Source: Glaciecola sp964195425 (GTDB lineage Bacteria; Pseudomonadota; Gammaproteobacteria; Enterobacterales; Alteromonadaceae). From it: 64,000 nt of DNA. Position numbers and translations under genes: made by a program. The notes under the pieces are model-generated. The model was not told the DNA's origin. It worked only from the letters and a program-made list of their open reading frames with translations, and searched no databases. Position 1 is the first letter of the stretch. Every line of letters begins with the position of its first letter. Location: the NCBI GenBank assembly GCA_964195425.1, contig CAXMOM010000018.1, positions 1 through 64,000 of the forward strand. Reading direction: 5' to 3'. Positions 17,764-25,077 of this stretch are shown here, in pieces.

Positions 17764-19365
17764 ATGGAATTTATACTTTTACTTATTGCTTTTATATTTG
17801 GTTTTGCCTGCAGAATAATAAAAATGCCACCGTTAATCGGTTTTTTAATCGCAGGTTTTGTGCTTAATGCCATGGGCTACTCATTGAACGAGAGTTTAAC
17901 AACTATCGCTGATTTAGGTATCACCATTATGTTGTTTGTCATTGGCCTCAAACTCAATATAAAAGATTTAGGCAAGACCGAAATTTGGTTTACAAGCCTA
18001 GCCCATGCCGTAGTGTGGGTTTTGATTGTAAGCTTATTTGTGTTTATTTTGATAATGCTTTCTTTACCTTTTATTAGCGACTTAACAATGCAGCAAGCTG
18101 CGTTAATTGGTTTTGCTTTTAGTTTTAGCTCTACGGTATGTGTTGTTAAAACCCTAGAGGAATCGGGGGAGAGTAAGACACGTCATGGCAAAGTGGCTAT
18201 TGGCATATTAATTGTGCAAGATATTTTGGCGGTACTTTTCTTGGTCGCGGCTACGGGTAAATTACCTTCCTTATATGCTTTAGGCTTATTCTTACTAATT
18301 CCCGCGACGCCTATTCTCAGAAAACTATTAGAAGAAGCCGGTCACGGTGAATTACTTCCTTTAAGTGGCTTGGTGTTTGCGTTGGGCGGATACTTTCTAT
18401 TTGAACTAGTCGGCGTTAAGGGTGATTTAGGTGCTTTAATCATAGGCATCTTATTGGCACAGAGCAGTAAAGCCTCTGAGTTATCTAAGTCATTGTTAAC
18501 CTTTAAAGATTTATTCTTAATTGGCTTTTTTCTAACGATCGGATTGACCGCATTACCCACTTTGGATATGGTATTAATTGCGCTGTTATTCAGTGTATTG
18601 TTACCTATCAAATATCTATTGTTTTTCAGTTTGTTTGCAGGCACACGATTGCGAGCAAGAACTTCATATTTGACCAGTTTAGTGATGTCAAACTACAGTG
18701 AGTTTGGCCTAATCGTTATTGCTGTAGCAGTAAGTGCCGGAATGTTGGGTAATGATTGGTTGGTTATTATGGCGCTTAGTGTTTCGTTTTCATTTGTTAT
18801 TTCAAGTATTTTATATAAACGTTCACATCAGCATTACGCTAAAGTAAAAGATTCTTTGAAACGCTTTCAATCGCCTAAGATATTGCCTGAAGACCAATAC
18901 CCTTGTATGAGCGATGCAGAGGTCTTAGTTATTGGTATGGGTCGAGTTGGAAAAGGCGCGTTTAGTGCACTCAATAAAAGACTTGGAAATACTGTGTGGG
19001 GAATGGATGCTGACATCGACCGTGTAAATAGTTTAAATGCCCTTGGACAAAATACAATCGTAGGCGATGGTGAAAACATTGACTTCTGGGAGAATTTAGA
19101 TTTATCAAACATAAAGTTAGTACTACTTGCTCTTCCCTCAATTGAAGATTCTTCAAGTATTACCGCGCAATTACGACAAGCCAATTATGCTGGACAAATA
19201 GCCGCTATTGCCCGATATGAAGATGAAGTAGAACCTTTACTTGAAGAAGGCGTAGACAGAGTATTTAACTTCTTCAACGACGCTGGTTTAGGCTTTGCAG
19301 AAGAGAGCATTACGCTTCTGGATGAAATGAAACAACCTGCAGCACTTAAAGCAAAAATGACATAA
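17764..19365 (+). CDS. CPA2-family cation:proton antiporter with RCK N (TrkA-N) domain
   Basis: 533 residues. Residues about 1-355 hold about 12 membrane helices of the Na+/H+ exchanger CPA2 type (KefB/KefC/YbaL-like). A cytoplasmic Rossmann-type RCK N domain follows, with GMGRVGKGA at 391-399 and DADIDRVNSL afterwards, which binds NAD(H) or another nucleotide. The TrkA-C domain found in some relatives is missing, as in KefB/C-type proteins. It exchanges K+ or Na+ for protons across the inner membrane. The ion is not readable from sequence. No KefF/KefG partner gene lies beside it. Confidence 0.85.
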   Translation: MEFILLLIAFIFGFACRIIKMPPLIGFLIAGFVLNAMGYSLNESLTTIADLGITIMLFVIGLKLNIKDLGKTEIWFTSLAHAVVWVLIVSLFVFILIMLSLPFISDLTMQQAALIGFAFSFSSTVCVVKTLEESGESKTRHGKVAIGILIVQDILAVLFLVAATGKLPSLYALGLFLLIPATPILRKLLEEAGHGELLPLSGLVFALGGYFLFELVGVKGDLGALIIGILLAQSSKASELSKSLLTFKDLFLIGFFLTIGLTALPTLDMVLIALLFSVLLPIKYLLFFSLFAGTRLRARTSYLTSLVMSNYSEFGLIVIAVAVSAGMLGNDWLVIMALSVSFSFVISSILYKRSHQHYAKVKDSLKRFQSPKILPEDQYPCMSDAEVLVIGMGRVGKGAFSALNKRLGNTVWGMDADIDRVNSLNALGQNTIVGDGENIDFWENLDLSNIKLVLLALPSIEDSSSITAQLRQANYAGQIAAIARYEDEVEPLLEEGVDRVFNFFNDAGLGFAEESITLLDEMKQPAALKAKMT

Positions 19366-19429
19366 GCAATACCCTTCTAAACAACCATTCTGCAATGTTT
19401 CGTTATGAGCCTATAAAGCATAGTCTAAA

Positions 19430-19444
19430 TGAGAATGATTATGC
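19430..19444. promoter_or_regulatory. Possible Fur box upstream of the bacterioferritin genes
   Basis: TGAGAATGATTATGC matches 11 of 14 informative positions of the 7-1-7 Fur core TGATAAT-n-ATTATCA. It lies 105 bases before the first bfr start, where iron control would be expected. Confidence 0.4.
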
Positions 19445-19548
19445 TTTATATCTATATGAAATATATAGGAAAATAACCTTCATCATTAGTGAGTTTTTAT
19501 TTTTCATGCTATTATCTCGCGCATAGATTAGCCCTTAAGGACCATTAA

Positions 19549-20019
19549 ATGAAAGGCTCTGCAACAGTCATTAAAGCATTAAACGAAATGCTTACTATAG
19601 AACTCACCTCTATCAATCAATATTTCCTGCATGCACGCATGCATAAGAATTGGGGATTGGAGGGACTAAATACCGCAGCTTATAAGAAATCGATAAAAGA
19701 CATGAAACAAGCCGACAAGCTAATTGAACGCGTTTTATTCTTAGAAGGCCTCCCCAACCTACAAATGCTTGGTAAGTTGTTTATTGGCGAAAACACGCAA
19801 GAATCTCTTGCCTGCGACGCAAAATTTCAACAACTACAAATTCCAAAGTTAAAAGCGGCTGTTGCCCTTTGCGAGCAAGAGCAAGATTATGTTAGCCGCG
19901 ATATACTAAATCACATTCTTGAAGATGAAGAAGAGTATTTAGATTGGTTAGAAACGCAAGAATATCAAATTGCGCAAATGGGTATTGAAAACTATCTACA
20001 AACGCAAGTTGAAGCTTAA
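19549..20019 (+). CDS. bfr: Bacterioferritin, heme-binding subunit type
   Basis: 156 residues; full-length ferritin-like four-helix protein close to E. coli Bfr. By E. coli numbering the heme ligand Met52 is kept. Four of the six ferroxidase ligands are changed (E51D, H54Q, E94Q, H130Y), and only E18 and E127 remain. It can therefore bind heme at subunit interfaces but probably not oxidise iron itself. The next gene, 18 bases on, codes for a subunit with the opposite pattern, so the two probably co-assemble into a 24-mer iron store. The ribosome site AAGGACC is 7 bases upstream. A possible Fur box lies further up. Confidence 0.92.
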   Translation: MKGSATVIKALNEMLTIELTSINQYFLHARMHKNWGLEGLNTAAYKKSIKDMKQADKLIERVLFLEGLPNLQMLGKLFIGENTQESLACDAKFQQLQIPKLKAAVALCEQEQDYVSRDILNHILEDEEEYLDWLETQEYQIAQMGIENYLQTQVEA

Positions 20020-20037
20020 ATCGTATAGGAGAATATT

Positions 20038-20505
20038 ATGCAAGGCAGTCAAAACGTTATTACAGGACTAAACAGCCTACTTGGTTACGAGTTAGCCGCT
20101 ATGGACCAATACTTTGTGCATTCGCAGATGTATTTGGATTGGGGCTTAAATAAGTTATATGAACGTATTAACCATGAATTTGATGACGAAAAGGGACATG
20201 CAACAAAACTCATTGAGCGCATGCTGTTCTTAGGCGGAATACCTGACATGGTAACTCGAACGGGCTTGTTAATTGGTCATGAAGTACCTAGCATGCTAGA
20301 AAGTGATTTAAGAGTAGAGTATGAAGTGGCGGCCAAACTAAAAGAAGTCATTGCAGTTTGTGAAATCGAGCAAGACTATGTGTCACGCGATATGTTGCTC
20401 ATTTTATTAGATGACACTGAAATGGACCATGCCCATTGGTTGGAGCAACAGTTAGGTCTTATCGGCCGTTTAGGTTTGCCAAACTATTTACAGTCACAAA
20501 TGTAG
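20038..20505 (+). CDS. bfr: Bacterioferritin, ferroxidase-active subunit type
   Basis: 155 residues. Glu18, Glu51, His54 and Glu94 of the di-iron site are present. The last pair is Glu128 and His131, shifted by a one-residue insertion but with the same E-x2-H spacing. Position 52 is Lys instead of the heme-ligating Met, so this subunit should be catalytic but should not bind heme. It is translated from a strong site (AGGAG, 6 bases before ATG) in an operon with the heme-type subunit. The division of labour resembles BfrA/BfrB pairs described in Neisseria and Pseudomonas. The role is iron storage and protection from Fe/peroxide stress. Confidence 0.92.
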   Translation: MQGSQNVITGLNSLLGYELAAMDQYFVHSQMYLDWGLNKLYERINHEFDDEKGHATKLIERMLFLGGIPDMVTRTGLLIGHEVPSMLESDLRVEYEVAAKLKEVIAVCEIEQDYVSRDMLLILLDDTEMDHAHWLEQQLGLIGRLGLPNYLQSQM

Positions 20506-20529
20506 TATTTTGAGTTTAATGAAGGCTTA

Positions 20530-20982
20530 TTAGGTTTCAGTTGAAAACAAGGCTGCATAAATTAAGGTTTGTTTGGATGTTTTGTTTTCTACTTCTATAG
20601 AAAGTCGCCATTGCATTATTGGCTTATTGCAACTACCCAAAAATGTGACACCCGTAGTGATTTGTTCAGAGCTTCTATTCTTGATGGAGATTGGGGTTTT
20701 ACCCATATACATGTTTATGCCTTCAACCCATGCCTGTTTAACAACAAAGTCATTTGAAAGTGTAAAATCAATAAATATTTCTTCTTCAACTATAGGCGTT
20801 TGTTTAAACACTACACGTAAGTCAAGTATTTCATTGCTAAATAAACAAGCGTTGTTGCGCAAACTGCATTGCGCTGTATCGGTTAACGATCTATTTACAT
20901 CTGAAAAATATATGCCCGCAAACACAGCAATAACGAGGCTTGTAAAAACAAGTGAGGTCAGTAATCGAGGCTTTTTATTCAC
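20530..20982 (-). CDS. Membrane-anchored periplasmic protein of unknown function beside the cbb3 locus
   Basis: 150 residues. Residues 9-26 form one membrane helix (TSLVFTSLVIAVFAGIYF) that anchors a periplasmic beta-rich domain. The domain has three cysteines (C39, C46, C118), a Met pair in GINMYMGKTP (M91, M93) and IMQWR (M123). I do not recognise a named family. Met/Cys motifs of this kind could bind copper, and the gene is divergent from ccoN with an FNR-type site between them, so a part in oxidase assembly is a fair guess. The start is GTG at 20982 with a weak ribosome site. The 3' end lies 24 bases from the end of the second bfr gene (convergent). Confidence 0.65.
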   Translation of the reverse strand: MNKKPRLLTSLVFTSLVIAVFAGIYFSDVNRSLTDTAQCSLRNNACLFSNEILDLRVVFKQTPIVEEEIFIDFTLSNDFVVKQAWVEGINMYMGKTPISIKNRSSEQITTGVTFLGSCNKPIMQWRLSIEVENKTSKQTLIYAALFSTET

Positions 20983-21009
20983 AACTTATTAACCGTAAAG
21001 TTTCCTTTA

Positions 21010-21023
21010 TTGACTAAGATCAA
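21010..21023. promoter_or_regulatory. FNR-type binding site ahead of ccoN
   Basis: TTGACTAAGATCAA differs at one position from the FNR consensus TTGAT-N4-ATCAA. It lies 165 bases before the ccoN start and 28 bases upstream of the divergent gene. AT-rich -10-like sequences (TATCTT 21041, TATTTA 21051) follow at a distance that would suit activation of ccoNOQP. Confidence 0.6.
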
Positions 21024-21188
21024 TGCTTAGCCATGTAAGGTATCTTTTTGTATTTAAAAACATTAGTATTTGAATTCGACAAGTGCCGAGTTTACTGAAT
21101 TTCTTCTCCCGACTCAACCAGGTCAGAAACAAAATTAGTAAATTATCACCCTTAGGTTTAAATTATTTCTCGACGCGGAAGTTTTAAA

Positions 21189-22634
21189 ATGAGTCAAGCA
21201 AGCCAAGTTCACCCTGAGTACAATTATAAAGTAGTTCGGCAGTTTACAATCATGACGGTCGTATGGGGCATTATAGGAATGTCAGTTGGGGTTTTGTTAG
21301 CAGCGCAATTGTTCGCGCCAGTTCTAAACTTTGACATTCCATGGTTAACCTACTCTCGGTTGCGTCCATTACATACCAATGCGGTTATCTTTGCTTTTGG
21401 TGGCAGCGCGCTGTTTGCAACTAGCTACTACATTGTTCAGCGTACTTGCCAAGTTAGACTATTTAGCGACAAACTCGCTGCCTTTACCTTTTGGGGTTGG
21501 CAAGCTGTAATTGTATCTGCGGTTATAACTTTGCCTTTGGGTTTAACCTCAAGTAAAGAATATGCCGAGCTAGAATGGCCAATCGATATACTTATTGCTG
21601 TGGTTTGGATAGCGTATGTAATCAACTTCTTTGGTACCTTGGTAATAAGAAAGACCTCGCATATATATGTGGCTAACTGGTTTTTAGGCGCGTTCATGTT
21701 AACTGTTGCGGTTCTTCACATTGGCAACAGCATGGCTGTCCCGGTTTCATTGTTTAAATCATATTCTTTATACGCGGGTGCTGTAGATGCCATGATGCAG
21801 TGGTGGTATGGACATAACGCAGTAGGATTCTTCCTAACCGCTGGTTTCTTAGGCATGATGTATTACTTTGTTCCTAAGCAGGCTGGGCGTCCAGTTTATT
21901 CGTATCGCTTGTCGATTGTTCATTTTTGGGCACTAATATCCTTGTATATTTGGGCCGGGCCACACCACTTACATTATACCGCTCTACCAGATTGGACTCA
22001 GTCTTTGGGCATGGTTATGTCAGTTATTTTGTTTGTGCCTTCATGGGGCGGCATGATAAACGGCATTATGACCCTTTCTGGCGCTTGGCATAAGCTGCGT
22101 ACCGACCCTATATTACGCTTCTTAATTGTATCGCTATCGTTTTATGGTATGTCTACGTTTGAAGGGCCAATGATGGCGATTAAAACAGTAAATGCCTTGT
22201 CACATTATACCGACTGGACTATAGGGCACGTTCATTCAGGTGCCTTAGGTTGGGTTGCCATGGTAACTATTGGGTCTGTTTACCACCTTATTCCAATTTT
22301 GTACGGTCAGCCTAAAATGTATAGCACCAAACTTGTCAACATACATTTTTGGTTAGCTACTATCGGCGTTGTTTTATATATAGTTGCTATGTGGATGAGT
22401 GGTGTACTCCAAGGAATGATGTGGCGTGCAGTGAATGTTGACGGTACCCTTACCTACTCATTTGTTGAATCGCTGGAAGCGTCGAAACCTTTTTACGTTG
22501 TGCGCTTTATAGGTGGAGTGATAATAGTAGCGGGTATGCTTATTATGGCTTACAACGTCTATAAAACAATTGCAGCACCAAAAGTGAAAGAAAGTGCAGT
22601 AGATGCAGATCTTGCATTAGGAGTTGCCAAATGA
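21189..22634 (+). CDS. ccoN: Cytochrome c oxidase cbb3-type, subunit I
   Basis: 481 residues, the usual CcoN length, with about 12 membrane helices and conserved heme/copper histidine segments (RPLHTNAVIFAFG, WWYGHNAVGFFLTAGF, WAGPHHLHYTALPDW, DWTIGHVHSGALGW). It is the catalytic subunit of the high-affinity oxidase that reduces O2 to water and pumps protons in the inner membrane. GGAAG lies upstream of ATG 21189. It overlaps ccoO by four bases (ATGA) and heads the ccoNOQP operon. Confidence 0.97.
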   Translation: MSQASQVHPEYNYKVVRQFTIMTVVWGIIGMSVGVLLAAQLFAPVLNFDIPWLTYSRLRPLHTNAVIFAFGGSALFATSYYIVQRTCQVRLFSDKLAAFTFWGWQAVIVSAVITLPLGLTSSKEYAELEWPIDILIAVVWIAYVINFFGTLVIRKTSHIYVANWFLGAFMLTVAVLHIGNSMAVPVSLFKSYSLYAGAVDAMMQWWYGHNAVGFFLTAGFLGMMYYFVPKQAGRPVYSYRLSIVHFWALISLYIWAGPHHLHYTALPDWTQSLGMVMSVILFVPSWGGMINGIMTLSGAWHKLRTDPILRFLIVSLSFYGMSTFEGPMMAIKTVNALSHYTDWTIGHVHSGALGWVAMVTIGSVYHLIPILYGQPKMYSTKLVNIHFWLATIGVVLYIVAMWMSGVLQGMMWRAVNVDGTLTYSFVESLEASKPFYVVRFIGGVIIVAGMLIMAYNVYKTIAAPKVKESAVDADLALGVAK

Positions 22635-23236
22635 AAAATCCTCATGAGCTAATTGAAAAGAACGTTGGTCTACTCACCATACTAGTATTGGTTGCCATTA
22701 GCTTTGGCGCAATGGCGCAAATACTGCCATTGATGTTTCAGCAACAAGTACTAGAACCCGTTAAGGGATTACGGCCTTATACGGCGCTCGAGATGGAAGG
22801 TCGCGATATATATATACGTGAGGGCTGTGTAGGTTGTCATAGTCAGATGATACGCCCTTTTAGATCTGAAACTGAACGCTATGGTCACTATTCTGTAGCG
22901 GGTGAATCAGTATGGGAACGTCCTTTCTTATGGGGTTCGAAACGTACTGGTCCAGATTTAGCCCGTGTTGGCGAGCGTTACAGTGATGAGTGGCATAGAG
23001 TGCACCTGATTAATCCGCGCAACGTTGTACCCGAGTCAAACATGCCTGGTTACCCTTGGTTAGCTGAAAACATGCTCACGGGCGAATATACGGTGAAAAA
23101 GTTGGAAGTACATAGAATGCTTGGCGTTCCGTATACCGACGAAGACATTGCAGGGGCAAAGGAAGCAGTTGTAGGTAAAACCGAAATGGAAGCGCTTATT
23201 GCTTATCTTCAGTCTCTTGGCACGCACTTAAAATAA
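22631..23236 (+). CDS. ccoO: Cytochrome c oxidase cbb3-type, subunit II (monoheme c)
   Basis: 201 residues. An N-terminal membrane anchor (LLTILVLVAISFGAMAQILP) is followed by a periplasmic heme c domain. The CVGCH motif is at residues 66-70, preceded by DIYIREG, the usual CcoO pattern. The distal methionine candidates are in NMPGYPW. It passes electrons from CcoP to CcoN. The start overlaps the ccoN stop, showing translational coupling. CcoQ follows after 11 bases with a good ribosome site. Confidence 0.97.
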   Translation: MKNPHELIEKNVGLLTILVLVAISFGAMAQILPLMFQQQVLEPVKGLRPYTALEMEGRDIYIREGCVGCHSQMIRPFRSETERYGHYSVAGESVWERPFLWGSKRTGPDLARVGERYSDEWHRVHLINPRNVVPESNMPGYPWLAENMLTGEYTVKKLEVHRMLGVPYTDEDIAGAKEAVVGKTEMEALIAYLQSLGTHLK

Positions 23237-23247
23237 GGAGTGATTTA

Positions 23248-23427
23248 ATGGACCAAGGTATTATTGGAAGCATTTACACGGTCATAGTTTTTGTCGCTTT
23301 TATTGGAGCAGTTTGGTGGGCGTTTAACTCAAGAAATAAAGACAGGTTCGACGACGCTGCCAACATCATATTTGAAGATGACAAGCAAAGTGATAATCAG
23401 TTAAGTAAAAAAGATCAGGAGTCATAA
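23248..23427 (+). CDS. ccoQ: Cytochrome c oxidase cbb3-type, subunit IV (CcoQ)
   Basis: 59 residues: one membrane helix (SIYTVIVFVAFIGAVWWAF) and a short acidic cytoplasmic tail. Position and size fit CcoQ, which stabilises the oxidase core. AGGAG lies 7 bases before ATG 23248. The stop at 23425-23427 is three bases before ccoP. The short length makes this gene easy to miss. Confidence 0.92.
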   Translation: MDQGIIGSIYTVIVFVAFIGAVWWAFNSRNKDRFDDAANIIFEDDKQSDNQLSKKDQES

Positions 23428-23430
23428 TCA

Positions 23431-24381
23431 ATGACTATGTTTTGGACAATATGGATTAGTGTTATAACCCTTGGCTCAATTGCTGGCTGTTGGTGTTTGT
23501 TAGTATGGTGCTTATCAAACGATACTGGCATTGCTGAAGGCGAAGACATGGGTCACGAGTTTGATGGTATTGTTGAATTAAATAACCAACTGCCTAAATG
23601 GTGGACAAACATGTTCTACCTGACCATGATTTGGGGTGTGCTGTATTTAATAGCCTACCCTGGTTTAGGCGCTTATAAGGGACTTTTAGGGTGGGAAAGC
23701 TCTAACCAAGGTGTATTGACCTTGGCTGAATCTGAAATAGAACTCGCTAAAGATATTGCTGAAGATAACTTAAACGAATATGCAATAACGGTCCGAATAG
23801 CGCAAGAAAGGTTTGATCCGATCTTTGAAGAGTATGCAAAAACTCCTGTTGAGGAGCTTTCCTTGAACGAAGAAGCGATTCAAGTAGGTAAACGTTTGTT
23901 CTTACAAAATTGTGCCCAGTGTCATGGTTCAGATGGCGCAGGTCAGCGCGGCGGCTTCCCTAACCTACGCGACAATGATTGGTTATATGGTGGCTCAGGT
24001 GACAAAATTAAAGAAAGCTTAGTTCTTGGTCGTAAAGGCAACATGCCTGGATGGTTAGCACCTTTTGGAGAACAAGGTATTAAAGAAATCGTAGCATACA
24101 CCCTTAGTCTAAGTGGCCGAGATGTAGAAACTAAACTAGCTAATGCGGGTAAAGCACGCTTCATTACTTGCGCTGCTTGTCATGGTATGGATGGAAAAGG
24201 TAATCAAATGATTGGCTCTCCTAACTTAACAGATAATATTTGGTTATACGGCGGTAGTGAACGTGCGGTAACCGAAACGCTGAATTATGGGCGTAATGGT
24301 GTCATGCCAGCGTTTGATAAAACCTTAGGCGAAAACAAAATTCATGTTGTTTCAGCTTATGTTTACAGTTTGTCTAAATAA
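23431..24381 (+). CDS. ccoP: Cytochrome c oxidase cbb3-type, subunit III (diheme c)
   Basis: 316 residues with two N-terminal membrane helices (residues 3-25 and about 63-85). Two heme c domains follow: CAQCH at 161-165 and CAACH at 247-251, each with an NLRDN or NLTDN-type segment and a later methionine (GNMPGW, GVMPAF). It receives electrons from soluble cytochromes and hands them to CcoO. It is the last structural gene, with a terminator 40 bases downstream. Confidence 0.97.
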   Translation: MTMFWTIWISVITLGSIAGCWCLLVWCLSNDTGIAEGEDMGHEFDGIVELNNQLPKWWTNMFYLTMIWGVLYLIAYPGLGAYKGLLGWESSNQGVLTLAESEIELAKDIAEDNLNEYAITVRIAQERFDPIFEEYAKTPVEELSLNEEAIQVGKRLFLQNCAQCHGSDGAGQRGGFPNLRDNDWLYGGSGDKIKESLVLGRKGNMPGWLAPFGEQGIKEIVAYTLSLSGRDVETKLANAGKARFITCAACHGMDGKGNQMIGSPNLTDNIWLYGGSERAVTETLNYGRNGVMPAFDKTLGENKIHVVSAYVYSLSK

Positions 24382-24424
24382 GCTGACAAAGTAATCGGCT
24401 TATCCGTTGAAAAGATATAGAAAA

Positions 24425-24448
24425 AGCCTCGTTTATCGAGGCTTTTTT
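24425..24448 (+). terminator. Rho-independent terminator after ccoP
   Basis: The stem AGCCTCG / CGAGGCT is followed by TTTTTT. It ends the ccoNOQP transcript before the assembly genes. Confidence 0.85.
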
Positions 24449-24529
24449 AATTAATATAACACGGTGGAAAAATGCCACTTAAAGTAACGTTATAGCTTTC
24501 GTTACCGCGCAATAATTTATAGGAATATT

Positions 24530-25021
24530 ATGCAAGAAGTTGATGACAAACCTTGGTACAAGCAGTTCTGGCCTTGGTTTTTAATTTGTATCCCACTTTC
24601 CTCTGTAATAGTAGGTTCGCAAGTAATAAGGCTGGCTTATGACGGAACTAATAGTCTTGTAGCCGATGATTATTATAAGGAAGGCAGAGCTATCAATGCG
24701 CGTCTCGACAAAATTGAAAAAGCGATAGCCTTAAATATACAAACTACTTTAGATGTTCAGCCCGGTCGCATAGAGCTGAAGTTTATTACCGGCGCGCCGG
24801 TATCCGGAGAGGCACTAAAACTGAATTTCTTCCATGTAACGCAAGAATTTAAAGACTTCTCCGTGCTACTTACACGCGATGCTTCTGGCATATATAGAAA
24901 TAACGAAGAATATCCGATTTCAGGTAAGTGGCGTTTACGCTTGCTGCCTTTAGACGAAAGTTGGAAGGTCCAAAAAAGAATTAGCTTGCCTCAGGGTCAG
25001 GCATTTGAATTTAATCCGTAA
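24530..25021 (+). CDS. ccoH: CcoH/FixH-family cbb3 oxidase assembly protein
   Basis: 163 residues. PWYKQFWPWFLICIPLSSVIVG gives the typical FixH N-terminal membrane helix. The YYKEGRAINARLDK motif then leads into a periplasmic beta domain ending in GKWRLRLLPLDESW. FixH/CcoH proteins help assemble the cbb3 oxidase complex. It begins the assembly cluster ccoH-ccoI-ccoS behind the ccoP terminator, with AGGA before ATG 24530. The cofactor protein CcoG, often next to these genes, is not in this window. Confidence 0.88.
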   Translation: MQEVDDKPWYKQFWPWFLICIPLSSVIVGSQVIRLAYDGTNSLVADDYYKEGRAINARLDKIEKAIALNIQTTLDVQPGRIELKFITGAPVSGEALKLNFFHVTQEFKDFSVLLTRDASGIYRNNEEYPISGKWRLRLLPLDESWKVQKRISLPQGQAFEFNP

Positions 25022-25077
25022 AGGCCAAATCACCGTGTTGTTTTTTGTATAGACAATACATTTAAGCAGAGTAGTAA

